Shown: piece by piece, positions 23,302 through 33,970 of the stretch
How the letters are laid out: the number at the start of each line of letters is the position of its first letter
Numbering within the stretch: the first letter of the stretch is position 1
DNA from: Massariosphaeria phaeospora
Taxonomy: Eukaryota; Ascomycota; Dothideomycetes; Pleosporales
Direction: 5' to 3'
Length of the DNA stretch: 64,000 nt
NCBI GenBank assembly: GCA_011032825.1
Contig: JAADJZ010000010.1
Span: forward strand, 1 to 64,000
Program-made: the position numbers and the translations under genes
The notes under the pieces: model-generated
Seen by the model: the letters and a program-made list of their open reading frames with translations, nothing else
What the model was told of the DNA's origin: nothing
The model's database searches: none

Positions 23302-23550
23302 ATTGGTGGAGTTATGGGGCGTCGCAATTACGTGTAATTATGTTGGGGTGGCGCGTTACGCGACCTGGCGCACTGCGCGCACGGGCATGGTAACGCGTCT
23401 GCAGATACCAACCTCAAACAACGAGATATTATTATTGCTTTCTGCAACCTTTTTAGAGACTATACTAGGGCCGCCTAAGGGACTATCATACGCGCTGTTC
23501 TCGATAAGTATGAAATATCCCGAAAGTTCTACTGCTTTGTAGGCGATATT

Positions 23551-23813
23551 GTGCAGTGCGAAATACCGTCCATACCCAAAAATAGCGAAACAAGCCCCGG
23601 GAGATCCTCAGATCAGCAGGCAATGTCCGCGGGCCATCAAGCAGGGTCTGCTAGCGTGTAAACAACTCTATGAGATCATCCAGCCCCATAGAAAAGTGAA
23701 GGGCAACGGATGTCCCGCCGGAAGTGGCGCATCCGAGTTCCCTATCGAGTATGGTAGCTCCTTAACCTCGCGCTATGCTAATTTTGGGGTATGGAAGGTA
23801 TTTCGCACTGCAC
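23551..23813. mobile_element. Short inverted-repeat element (MITE-like, hAT-type ends)
   Basis: A 263-bp segment whose ends are inverted copies of each other: the left end reads GTGCAGTGCGAAATACC, then TCCATACCC, and the right end is its reverse complement with one or two mismatches over about 33 bp. It begins CAGTG inside the repeat, like many hAT ends, and has no transposase. It lies just upstream of the readable part of a hAT transposase relic and may interrupt it. I could not see a clear 8-bp target duplication. Confidence 0.6.
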
Positions 23814-23830
23814 CAATAACGCGACTAACT

Positions 23831-25126
23831 AGCAACAACGGCAAGCTTATCGCGAGCCTCAACCTGCACCTTAACATCAACATCACGGCGAACAACCGCA
23901 TACGCTGTGCCAGCTATATTATCAACCTCGTCGTTAAGGCAACGATATACGGGAAGGAAGTAAGCGAGTGAAAACAGCAACTAGCTAAAGCTGCTCTTAG
24001 TAAGCAGTTTTAGCTTTGGAGGAACTTTGGTGTTGTTGGCTAGCTTTACAACTTCGTAAATGCAGTGTGTGCATCTTACAAGCGTCGCGAGCTCTTCAAC
24101 ACGGTGCAATTAGAGGTAAACAACAAGCTGCTGTACTCATTCAACACTCTAGAGCTTCGTCAAGATAGTAGCGTTCGCTAGAACAGCGTCTATCTTATGC
24201 TCTTCCGCTGCTACGAACTTAAGGAACATATTAATCGCTTCATCCGCCGGCTCGCCGGCTATGAAGCTTTCTGCGACGAGCTCGATTACAGCCCCCTCTA
24301 CGACACGATTACTAAAGACGACTAGAATAACGTGAAAGATCTCATCGACTTCCTCGAGGCTCTATACTAGATAACGAAGCGGCTAGAGAGCAACAACAGC
24401 GGCAATAGCTTCGGATTACTTTGGCAAACACTGCTAAACTTGCAAGCTTTGTAGGTGCACTTTGAGGAAGCTCGCGAGCAGCCTCACAGTGAGTACATAG
24501 CTTCTGCGATTGCCCTCGGCTTCGAGAAGCTCAACACCTACTTCACAACTCTTATCTATAAGCCTAACGTCAGCTACTACACCATCGCTACTGCCCTCAA
24601 CCTAGCGCTCCGCTTGAACTAGTTTCAAACCCAGTAGAAGCACTATCTCCAGTGGGTAACCAAGGCGCAGAAGTCGCTCAAGAAGGTGTTTGATGACTAC
24701 GTAAAGCAGGACGCCGCAGCTGACAACGACAAGCTCTGAGAACCACCTCCATCACGCTGCAAGCTCCTAGCCAACGACCTCTACTTACGGGCCACTGCCG
24801 TCGACACTCACCTTCTCACCGGCAGCAAAAACAAACAGCAGCGACGCTTTAGGCAGGTTGATGAGTACTTCGAAGCACTTTGCGCTGACCTCAATACTAC
24901 AAACGAGAGAGAGAGACCGCTTTTAGAGGAGCCGTACGAGTGGTGGCAGGCTCACGGCCGTAACCGGTACCCCATCCTCTTTAAAATGGCTACCGACTAC
25001 CTCGCCATCCCATCTACGAGCTGCGACTGCGAGCGCGCCTTCAGCTCCGCGCGACGAACTATCACTGACGACCGAAACGGGCTTAGCGGCAGCACAATCG
25101 AGGCACTACAATTGCAGAAGAACTAG
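23831..25126 (+). pseudogene. hAT transposase relic with C-terminal dimerisation domain
   Basis: The plus frame reads NNGKLIASLNLHLNINITA and RIRCASYIINLVVKATIYGK near 23840-23960, the catalytic-core region of fungal hAT transposases. It continues through TGA, TAG and other stops where Trp or Gln is expected. The end is well preserved: RYPILFKMATDYLAIPSTS then CDCERAFSSARRTIT, the hATC dimerisation domain, and stops at TAG 25124. The N-terminal zinc finger (BED) is not visible. Codon use and GC content (about 50%) are much better preserved than in the relic at 14956. It seems to have inserted into, or next to, the 3' part of the MYND/DUF4470 gene that follows on the other strand. Confidence 0.7.
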
Positions 25127-25399
25127 GTAAGGAGAGGTGTTGTGAAGAGCAGTATCACGGAGCTCGCAAAACGGGTGGAGAGCCTCACCAAAACGAGCGA
25201 TTTTGGATCGATCGATTCCGCCTTGCGCTGCTCTTTCAGCTCCTCCCAAAACGTCACCCTGAGCCAATAGGCGGCCTGTGCCACCTACGGCAGTACCTAC
25301 GGTTACGACAGCCTCCCATACCCAAACCTTCACCACCGTACGTAGCGTAGGCCCAATCGGGCCGTAGCGTAGGCTGACTACCCCACTAGTAGCCGTACT

Positions 25400-26330
25400 A
25401 CGGACTGCTGGCCACGCTGTGTCGACATTCAGCATTAGTCGAAGCCTTAAAGCAATAGGACGGTCAAGGAAAGCCGCCAGCGGCCATCCGTCTTTCGGAA
25501 GCGTTACGGCAAGAACCCTTGATCGAGAAAACGTCCAGGTCTTTCTGATCATACCATCATGTGCGGCCTCAACAGTATGTATACAGCTGTCTTGCAGCAG
25601 GCTCCCGATTTGGTTTTTCGGCGAAGTGACCAAACTGCTTTGGACAAAGGCCGAGTACCACACATGGATCAGGTCTTCGGCTACTGAGCCATATGAAGCG
25701 TGGCTAGAAGACATGTCGTCCAAGAAAGCAAAAACCAAAAGGAGTATCACCGCGTTACGCGCGACAACGTCAAACTCCCAATCAGTGGCCGTCATATCGA
25801 CGTGTTTGTTGAAAGACTCCGGTAGGCCACGCAGTGTTTTGATCATATTTCTGAGATCACCGGAGACTACGAAGAATCAGTTTCAGAAAGTCGACTGTCC
25901 TTGTGGTAAGCTCACCAGCAAACGTCAGTTGTGTATTTCTATCGTAGCTCTCGCCTTCGTTTCAAGAATTCCGTAGAATGTCGATTGCTGGGACGTTACC
26001 CCATAGATACTTGCTAGATCCAAAGGGATTGTGCAGATTCTGAGAGGCTTCACCGATCGCCCATATTGGCGCTCTATCTGTCCGGCCCCACTCAGGGACC
26101 AGCTTGACTTGTTGAGAGGGCTTCTGCACCCCAATTTGTGACTGGGCCAGTGAAGCTTTTGACAAATTGTTCCACAGTACTTTGTAGGATTGGAAATTGC
26201 CCTATAATGTGGGTTCGCGAGGCTTACCGCAACAGCTTGCAATCCTTGCAGACAAAAGAGCCTTCTTACGTGCAAGATCTAGTTGCACATCTGACAGGTA
26301 CTATGGGGATCCAACTCATTGTCGTGTAGC
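25400..26330 (-). pseudogene. MYND zinc finger / DUF4470 protein, broken and 3'-truncated
   Basis: On the minus strand, 26275-26100 reads the end of a MYND finger (KYCGTICQKLHWPSHKLGC). A one-base frameshift near 26100 (SPLNKSSW then VPEWGRTDRAPIW) leads to FGSSKYLWGNVPAIDIL, then one TGA near 25972 (CGA to TGA would explain it). An intron of 60-70 bp with GTGAGCTTACC and …TTCGTAG fits at about 25860-25925, joining LTFA to VSGDLRNMIKTLRGLPESF. The remaining frame (25846 down) is DUF4470: DWEFDVVARNAVILLLVFAF and IHVWYSAFVQ. The homology fades near 25420, where hAT-flanking DNA starts. The family occurs in many copies in ascomycetes and its role is unknown. Confidence 0.65.
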
Positions 26331-28085
26331 TGGAGTTCGTTTGACGAATGCTGGGTTGAGCTGAGCTTTGTTTACACGAGGCGAAATATCGAATCCAAAT
26401 TTTCTCGTGATAGTTACGGAATGACAGCTTACTGGTCTGCTTCGTGTCACCTATGACATGAACTGGGATGTCTTGTCCCGACCTTCAGTATCCACTTCGT
26501 CGCTGCGGGCAGCCATAACCGTGACACAGACTGCTAACGGTGGGGGCGCGTAAAAGCGATCTAATAAGCTTCAGGATGTAGACCGTGGGTCTCCTGTAAG
26601 AGGTACATGAAGCACCTTATGGTCTGGATTTGTCCTTCATCGTTTCTCATCATAGATATTTCGCTAGTGATTGAGCGCATGCGCACCGTAGAGTGAAGTG
26701 ACATGAGCGGAGAACAACATTTCCAATCACGGATGCGTAGTTGTGGGCAACGCCCGTCTGGGAGAGTCTGCGTTGCCAGTACCGCATTCCCTAGTGCGCA
26801 ACGTTATTGCTGCACGGGACTACAGGTCATGACCGTATTTTACTGATGAAGAGACGTAAATTGATCCATGATGGGTGCACCGTCAAGCGTCAAGCGCGAG
26901 GAAACTGGAGGTGCAGCGAGTGAAAACATTTAAGAATGGTGGAAATAGAAAGGAGCACAGTCGCTCTAGTTCAACAGAGCGGCGAATTATCGAGCGGACC
27001 GACAGGGCCGACTAAGATTCTAATATCAGAACCCCAAACTCGTCAGTCTCTTCGTCTTCATCTTTGGATATCGAAAGCTTTGTGGATCTATCAGACAACG
27101 ATGATACATCGACCAAAACTTCCCAAACATCTGAGCCACGGATCCTGAGCGTAAGCCTCTTACTGCCATTAGGAAGATCTGAATCATAGAGAAGCGAGGC
27201 CGTTTTGCGCTAGCAAAGGCTCAGCTCCTCGCTTGAGCGAATGTCATAATCAAGCAGGGTAATTATCCCACCTCATTCCGCTGCCCATCCCAATACTTCG
27301 CTTGTGAAACTGTGGAAAATCCAACTTCCTTTTTGCTATTGTACTGTAGCGTCACTTCAGACGCGACGACTTCAAAGTTTAGCAGTGTTACCACTTATTA
27401 GGACAAAACTACTGAGGCCAGAACGGATGCACGTAATTAGCTGTGTCGAAACCATACAAAGCACAAAATTATTGTGACCAGTGTAAGTTCGATTCTTGGT
27501 TCATGAAGAGTTCGCCTACTTGAACCTAGGTGTGAATAGACTAGCGTCATGGTTGCCGTCAGGCGCCAGCGGTGTTCTAGTTTCTGAATGGATCAGGCTT
27601 CTGCTTGGAGTATTAGTGCTTGCGGTACCAAAACTTGCCGCCACAGTAAGTTAACACCCTTTTTTTCATCTTAGGTTCCAAAACAGTCATTAGGACCCCT
27701 GGGCTAATGCTATATCCTGTCGTACGATTCAATTAGTGTTTTTGTAAGTGAGCAATTTTGAAGGATGTGTATCAAGGCTGTGAGGGAGGACACGATGGAG
27801 TTGTACGTTTGGATCTCAACGAGTCGAAGAGGTCGCTAAGTGCATAAGTCTTATATCGAGCGAAAGAGCAAAGGTTTCAGATCAGCGAAAGTAGTCTAAT
27901 TTGACGTCCCTCAACAATATATAGACAACGAGGAAACAAACTTAGCCTCAAATGTCAGCATCTACGTCACTCAGGAGTAGCGTGTTTCATCACTGATTAT
28001 GTAACAGGAAGATATATATTCGCTCTCTCGATAGACTCTATCAATCAACCAACTACTTCCTCAATCTCCTCCTTATATGTTGACA
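26331..28085. other. Intergenic; a possible Ser-rich gene relic at ~26900-27150
   Basis: Mostly nothing recognisable. Around 26950-27148 a plus frame reads a Ser/Thr/Asp-rich segment (SSVSSSSSLDIESFVDLSD) with one TAA, followed by GTAAGC, which could be the exon of a decayed gene. I do not recognise it. Confidence 0.3.
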
Positions 28086-28487
28086 TCAAATGATGGAAAG
28101 TTGAGCCAAGAGTCCCACAAGGTCGCTGTTGACTGTGATCTGCCGAAGGTCCGCGTCCCTAGCGGGTGCGTAGAAGTCACACGCCCCCAATCTACATACA
28201 TAGTGCACCCCACGAGGGACCTGCGTCTCTGGACCCGCAACCTGCCTTTTACTTGAGGTCCCACAATTGCATGGTGGGTTGTTCGGATCGTTCCCTCGAT
28301 CATCTGCGAAGCCAAGGAACTTTCCGCAAGGCACACATTTGTTGTAGTGCCGTCCTGCATTCCCTTTGCGGTTCGAGCATCGGGTGATGAACTTTGCGCT
28401 TGGTCCACTGCATAGAAAGCATTTGGGTGGCACCTCTGGAGGTGGGGTGAGGTTTATCCTTTCAAGACTTGATAGGTCGAAGGACAT
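28086..28487 (-). CDS. Small double zinc-ribbon (GRF-like) protein
   Basis: An intact 133-residue frame from ATG 28487. Residues about 22-70 contain CFLC, then RCSNRKGNAGRHYNKC, VPCGKFLGF and a downstream CNCG, which matches the pattern of GRF-type zinc ribbons (Cys-x2-Cys, NxGRxYxxC, CGxF). A second similar set follows (CNCG … RGVHYVCRLGACDFYA, about residues 70-110). GRF-like ribbons bind single-stranded nucleic acid in DNA-repair and topoisomerase proteins, and small fungal proteins made only of such ribbons are common and uncharacterised. No intron needed. It is one of the few intact genes between decayed neighbours. Function beyond nucleic-acid binding is a guess. Confidence 0.65.
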   Translation of the reverse strand: MSFDLSSLERINLTPPPEVPPKCFLCSGPSAKFITRCSNRKGNAGRHYNKCVPCGKFLGFADDRGNDPNNPPCNCGTSSKRQVAGPETQVPRGVHYVCRLGACDFYAPARDADLRQITVNSDLVGLLAQLSII

Positions 28488-29702
28488 ATGGTTCTGATCA
28501 CATGTTAGCCAGCCTTGTAAAGGTGAAAAAGCACGGGGTGATTACGGTCATAACGGGAGCCGGCCTAACAGGTTCAATGTAGGTGTGAGAGTATCTCGTA
28601 TTCGATAGGTGTGGATTTGAAGACTGATGAGGAGCAAGTGCGGAAGTGAGAGCTCTATATACGCTATGAAACAAGTGCACAAACACCTAGAAGGTCCTGG
28701 AACTCTGTGTGAACTTATATGGCAAACATACCTAGAACACAAACACGCAGAAGACCATAGAGTATTCTGGAGCATGATAGCTCACATAATTAAAGTAAGA
28801 GGAAGCGTGTGAACGTGAAGTTGTGTGTTTGTTTGTCTCAAGCACGCGCTCACGCCATCGATAGCTAGCCCCACGTCGCTCGTGCCGAGCTCGCCGCCGC
28901 AGATCTACTTCATTACTGGATCTACTCATCCTCGAGGCCTCGCTGCACTCCGAGTAACTGACCCTCCACACGCGCCACCGCCAGAACACATTCGTCCTGA
29001 TGCCTACGCTTGGATGTCTCAGGCTTCTGTCCTTCACAAAAAGTTTGCGTCTCCCAGTCTGCGAGTGAGAGGACCACAGTCTTCCAAGACGCTTCTGCTG
29101 TGTTGTGATCTATGTGTACAGGAGCTCTCGGTTCAGAGGTAAGTGCACTTGCCCACCGGGCAGTGCCTGCTACAATAGAACATCATGTGATTCAGCCCAC
29201 GTGGTTACAAATGGGCGTATCAACTCTTCCACCTTGTAGATGCAGCAAGACACTTCTGGCACAGAGACTGCGGGGTAATACGTTGTATCACCAGTGACGT
29301 GGCAATCTCAAGCCGCGGGCCCCACTATTTGGATCAAACTAGTTTCGCGGAGAACTATAGACAGTAGGCAAGCGATGACTACGTTGTGTTCGCCAACTTG
29401 TCGCAGCTATAGATGTTGCTGTCATGAGCGTCGCATGCAGGAGTTGTCGTCGAACATCTCCTGCGCTGCCGCCAGCTCGACAGCCAGCGCGCACACCCAT
29501 CCTACCGTATACTCTTCGCGGCGTAGCTGGCGCGGCATTTGGGGCCGTTGCTAAGGAGAAGGAGACTGGCTGAGTGTGTCTCAGGTGTTGGGTGTTAAAT
29601 ATTGATGGCTGCAGAAAATGCGCGGAGGTCATTGTCTGACAGGAACAAGCGTGGTCAACGCATGCTGTCGCTCAGGCTCAGGCTGAGCTGAGCCACAGCC
29701 TT
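28488..29702. other. Intergenic with a duplicated gene fragment (29203-29362)
   Basis: Plus frame 29203-29362 reads YKWAYQLFHLVDAARHFW then CGVIRCITSDVAISSRGP and ends at TAG. It is a close copy, with a few base changes, of 39186-39345. Upstream DNA of the two copies is different. The frame 28825-29142 (Pro/Ser-rich) has no recognisable domain, and I do not call it a gene. Confidence 0.5.
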
Positions 29703-29884
29703 TTGTCGTGTGCAAAATTACGCGAATTCTTGGCGGATGCGCGCGCGTCAACGCGCACGACTATATCTTCATAGAAATCAAGACAGCCAGCCATCCACCT
29801 ACGGTCGCTTTATCAGTACTCAGGCTAGTGAGGCTATAGAGTTTGGTGTAGGCGCCTATACGTACTGATTTTTTGGCGTTTTAG
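29703..29884 (+). repeat. Left terminal inverted repeat of element 1
   Basis: Pairs with 33318-33507 in inverted orientation. It contains a GC-rich internal palindrome-like stretch (GCGCGCGCGTCAACGCGC) and the inner GGCGCCTATACGTACT. Confidence 0.8.
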
Positions 29885-29892
29885 AGGCCACC

Positions 29893-31047
29893 ATGCTCCG
29901 CGCCGGCGACCACAGCAGAGCTCCGCAGCGCGCCCGCGCTACCCTTCCTGAACGCGCTGTTCCTGCTCATGGACCTGTTGCCTCTCGCCATGGTCAGAAA
30001 TTCGCCTATAAACGCGCCTAGATATACCATTACCTCAGGCAGGGCGTCCTAATAAGCGAAGTACAGAGTCGGGTGGATTGCGGCAAGACTATGGTGTACA
30101 ACGTGCACCTGAACCTCATGAAGTATAGGTCGATTCAGGCGCCGCGCTGGTTGAAGCTGGGGCGCCGCCCGAAGCTAACTGAGGCGGATAAATCTGCGCT
30201 GTATGAAGAGCTTTGTGCCTACGGGTGGAGATACCAGGATGAGATGGCGTTTTGGCTGTGGGCGGAGCGAGGAGTGATTGTTGATCGCTCTACAATCTCG
30301 CGGTTGATAAAAGCAGAGAAATGGAGCTCTCAGGCAATCCATGTTACTGCTCTTGGGCGCAGCGAGGACCTGCACGACGATTACAGGCAAACAATGCAGC
30401 GCTACGCCGCGGATGAGGTGGTGTTTATCGACGAGTCCATTTTCAACGAGAAGACTGGCTGGAGGCACCGAGCGTACGGACCAATTGGTGGCGATAACCG
30501 ATGGGTAGGCGACGCGCGGAGAGGCAATACGTGGTCGATTTTGCCTGCCTATACGATTAACCATGGCTATCTGGATTGTACTGCCGTGAGACGCGGTTAC
30601 TTCAACCTGGAGGCCTTTATGGAGTGGATTGAGCAGTCTCTGCTGCTAGCGATTAATCGACAGATAAAGCGCGCGGTGTGTGTTGTACTAGATAACTGCT
30701 CTACGCATTAGAATAAGGTTGTCGCTGAAACGATTCGCCGCGCCGGCTACACAGTACAATATTTGCCACCGTACTCACCCGACTACAATCCAATCGAGCT
30801 CACGTTTGCGGTGTTGAAGGCCTAGGTGCGTAGGCACTTCTATTTCCGGCGTTACGAGTTTCCTAACTTCGGCGCCTTTATAAGATATGCTGTAGTAGCG
30901 AGTAAGTGCAATAGGTTTGCGAGAGACTACTTTCGGCATGCAGCAGAAAGTGGATTGTACGTTGAAAAGGCAGTGTTGAATCGGGCGAGAAATTTGATGC
31001 GGGCGTACGAGCGTAGCGAGGTTAACGCGTTTGAGATGCAAGTGTAG
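29893..31047 (+). pseudogene. DD34E Tc1/mariner-group transposase, three TAG codons
   Basis: Starts at ATG 29893, just inside the left inverted repeat in a good context (CCACCATG). It is 384 codons long in one frame, with TAG at 30019, 30709 and 30823, each explicable as CAG or TGG to TAG. An N-terminal helix-turn-helix region (about residues 40-150) is followed by the DDE_3 catalytic core: Asp180 in VVFIDES, Asp267 in VVLDNCSTH and Glu302 in PPYSPDYNPIE, with 34 residues between the last two. The protein would cut and paste the element. Without the three stops it would be of normal length. Confidence 0.8.
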
Positions 31048-31082
31048 CAGAGAGGTAGCAAGGCAAGATAGATTTCAACTGT

Positions 31083-33263
31083 CTATCTAATAAACCCACT
31101 TGGACCGTGTTGCCTATCAACTTGCTCGTTAACTAACTTGCTGCGTTTATACTTAGATTTAAACTGTCGCGCGAGGCGCCTAAATTCTCTTACTATACCG
31201 TTAGGCAACTCGTAGCTAGGTCCCGTCGCTGTTTTGTACAAGGCCGAGTTAATGTTAGACATTGCCTGTAGATTCTCTATCGTCTAGTAACGCTTTGTAG
31301 CAACTGCCTTTGCTCTATCGTAGTCTCTTTTCCGTTGCTCTGTCCTCTGTCGAGAGATTACCTAGTTAAAGAAAGATTTGACGATATCGTACTCGTCTGC
31401 TGTAGAGTCGACAGGACTAGATAGCTGCGGTATTAACGAGAGTATAGGTATCTCATAGCGGTACGGATTTAGCAAGGTAATTGGCAGCGAATGTAGCAAC
31501 ATAGGTAAGACAAGCAGCAGCAAAGAAAGTCTATCTGCTGCAATTAACGGCGGCAGAGATTGCGACACTTTACGCTTTTCGTCGTCTCGTTCAAATCTCT
31601 TCTACAGCTTCTGCTTTCGCTTCTTTTTCCGCTGCTCTATACGCTCTTGCATGACCTCTACTTTCTCCTTTATATCAATCGCTTTGTACTTTATCTGCAT
31701 TTCTTTTATCTTGTCTAGTTGCTCTTCCATTCTAGTTTTTATACGCTAATAAGAGTTCGGTTTAGCAAAGGTAAAGTTGCCGCGCTCTACTAGTTCTTTC
31801 TAGTACAAAAAGTTTTTCGTTTGTACAGTAGGCACCTCTATTATAACTAGCGGTTTACGTTTCTCTAGAGCAGACGCCTAGCCGTTAACGTCAGCGCTAC
31901 CTAGTTTGAAATAGAAGCCAGGTTTCTCTGCGTAGTTGTAGTAACAGTAGTTTATTCTGTTTACGCAATCTGCGTCGAGACACTTCTATTAACTGTATAG
32001 CGAGCTCGCTAGCTCTTTTCGCTACTTGTATCTCTCTAACTTCTGCACGGCGTTCTAATCTCGTAGGTATGCTAACCGATTATAGCGACTACCTACTCTA
32101 GGCGTCGCCGGAGCGAGAGAACCTACGGCCGAAGCTACAGAGGTTTCTGCGCGCTGCTTCAAATTCTTCTTTAGTTTTGCCGCTGCGTTGAGACTATCGC
32201 ACTCAACTTTTACCTCAAACGTCAATCGGATTGGCCAAGTCGAGGCGTTGAAGTGCTCTGCGTCCGCTAGGTTAAGTATCCGCTGCAGAGTTGCCTTATT
32301 GAAGTATTGAAAAGTCTGATATTTGTTAACAGCGCGCGCGGCTAGCGACCGGACAATTACCTGCAGCAGGTCGAACTCGAAATTCTCGTTTTCTATTTTG
32401 GCAGTGACTTTTTCTATAACGAGACTTTCTAGATTAGTAAAGCTACCCTTAAGCAACGCAGAGCGTCGAATATCCCCTCTACTGTCGTTACAAATGTTAG
32501 CTTTGTTAACTTATATTTTTACTAGTACGTTCACTACATACTCGACGTCGACATTACGGCTAGTGCGGTAGTCAATCTTCTCCTCTACTATAAAATCCTA
32601 GGCGGCGAGAGTATCTAGCGTATTCTTTGCGCGTTAGCGTAGCTTTTGCTGCAAATCCTTTTTCGCCTGCTCTCTCCGCAAGCCTTCGGCAGAAAGCAGC
32701 TGGCCGTCATAACCTACGGTGCGTAGAGGGCCAATTGTCGTTGTTTAGCGCTGACGGGGAGTATTGATCTCGTCGTAAATATCCTCATCTTCAACCTCCG
32801 AACTGACGTCGATAGTCTTACCAGATCGCCCTTTCGACATTATATACTTAGACGCTGCTAAGGCCTCTCCGCCTGACAACTCCGTAAGCATAAGGCGCCG
32901 CCTGGCAGCAAGTTTCTCCAGGTGCGCGAGCTCCGCTCGTTTCTGCTCCAAATCCACAGCCAATCCACCTCGCGATGGCCTCACAAACGGATTCTGCGAT
33001 GGCTCAGCAGTTGGCCTACCAAGGTTACCTAGCGCAGCTATAGCAGACGCCGGGCGTCTCTGGATTGGCGGCGGGACTGGTATAGATTTGGACCCACTGC
33101 GTCCGCCGCAACGCGCAGCACCACCTCGAGGAGTACCAATAGGCGTACGCTCTTCAAACAGAGTGATGCCTTTAGTAGCGCAAGTGGATTTTCTGGTGCC
33201 TACAGCGGCGCCAGCTGTACGAGTTGGGCGGGCGGCGTTCTTCGTGCCTTTTTTAGGTAGCAT
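31083..33263 (-). pseudogene. Second gene of element 1, convergent with the transposase
   Basis: From ATG 33263, next to the right inverted repeat, one minus-strand frame of 726 codons runs to TAG 31083. It is interrupted only by TAG and TAA codons (about fourteen), with no frameshift, as expected for point-mutation decay of one long exon. Layout: an Arg/Pro/Ser-rich N-terminus (1-110), a short helical Leu/Ala/Arg stretch (120-170), a middle region (about 230-400) containing VIVRSLAARAVNK and a Trp-rich edge, a Cys/Tyr segment (NRINYCYYNYAEK), a Lys/Arg-rich coiled stretch (about 530-560), and a C-terminal part including ADEYDIVKSFFN. No known domain recognised. The same layout recurs in element 2. 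Confidence 0.7.
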
Positions 33264-33317
33264 TTCTGGGTGACGATGGTCTGCAAAACGGTGTAGTACT
33301 CAAAATCTCTGCGGAAA

Positions 33318-33507
33318 ACACCAGAAAATTAGTACGTATAGGCGCCTATACCAAACTCTACGGCCTCAACTTACTAAACGACGTCCCTCTCCCATACGGC
33401 GGATATACAGGTCAGATAGATGGCTGTCTTGATTTCTATGAGGATTTAGTCGTGCGCGTTGACGCGCGCGCATCCGCCAAGAATTCGCGTAATTTTGCAC
33501 ACGACAA
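33318..33507 (-). repeat. Right terminal inverted repeat of element 1
   Basis: Inverted copy of 29703-29884. The ATG of the second gene (33263) lies about 55 bp inside it, mirroring the position of the transposase ATG in the left repeat. Confidence 0.8.
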
Positions 33508-33929
33508 TTGTGGTCTGCGCGGTAACGCTTGTGTCCGCTGAGCCACTGGGCAGCCGAGTCGGCGCGCGGCCGCAAGCGCTGATCACCGGTAGTGGGGGTG
33601 GGGCGAACTCCTCCCACTCCTTGGTTTCCAGTAGCTTTCTCGAATCTGCCCAAATCTGCCTGTCGGTAGCTTGCTGAAGGTCCTGCATGTGTCTCCAAAG
33701 CAACCGTTAAACGTCCGCAGAAACCGGTCTGAGGTTCATTAAAGTGGAGCTTCCCTTCTGGTAACCTCTTCCCTCCTGCAAATGCATGCATACACCACCC
33801 CGGCCCAGAAGCGGGGTCATTGTCCACCTCATCGCCTGATCGGGATTGTCGAAATCCAGATAAGTATGCACTTTGTAATTCTAGTTTGAGTGCTAATTCT
33901 ACTCGCGTGTTCAGCATACCGACTAACAA
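33508..33929 (-). other. Possible gene fragment cut by element 1
   Basis: On the minus strand the frame starting MLNTRVELALKLELQS (ATG about 33917) and, in another frame after a possible short intron, LWRHMQDLQQATDRQIWADS and KEWEEFA look protein-like. Both run up to the transposon edge. This could be the 5' part of a gene interrupted by element 1 and divergent from the deaminase gene. No family recognised; weak evidence. Confidence 0.25.
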
Positions 33930-33970
33930 ACTTACCTAGTGCAACCTAACCCTTATCCCATCGCAACTCA

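Larger units (their letters stand above)
29703..33507. mobile_element. Two-gene Tc1/mariner-group transposon (element 1)
   Basis: Bounded by long inverted repeats of about 180-190 bp: left 29703-29884, right 33318-33507. The outer ~95 bp are nearly identical in inverted order (starting TTGTCGTGTGCAAAATTACG), a 35-50 bp middle part differs, and the inner ~50 bp again match (TAGAGTTTGG…AGGCGCCTATACGTACT). Inside are a DD34E transposase on the plus strand and a long second gene on the minus strand; their 3' ends are only 35 bp apart. No TA duplication is visible at the edges (TT/AA instead), which may reflect mutation. Both genes carry stops of the RIP type, so this copy is inactive. Confidence 0.8.

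Noticed and set aside
27480..27500. GTTCGATTC resembling a tRNA B box
   Set aside because: No A box at the right distance and no cloverleaf can be formed.
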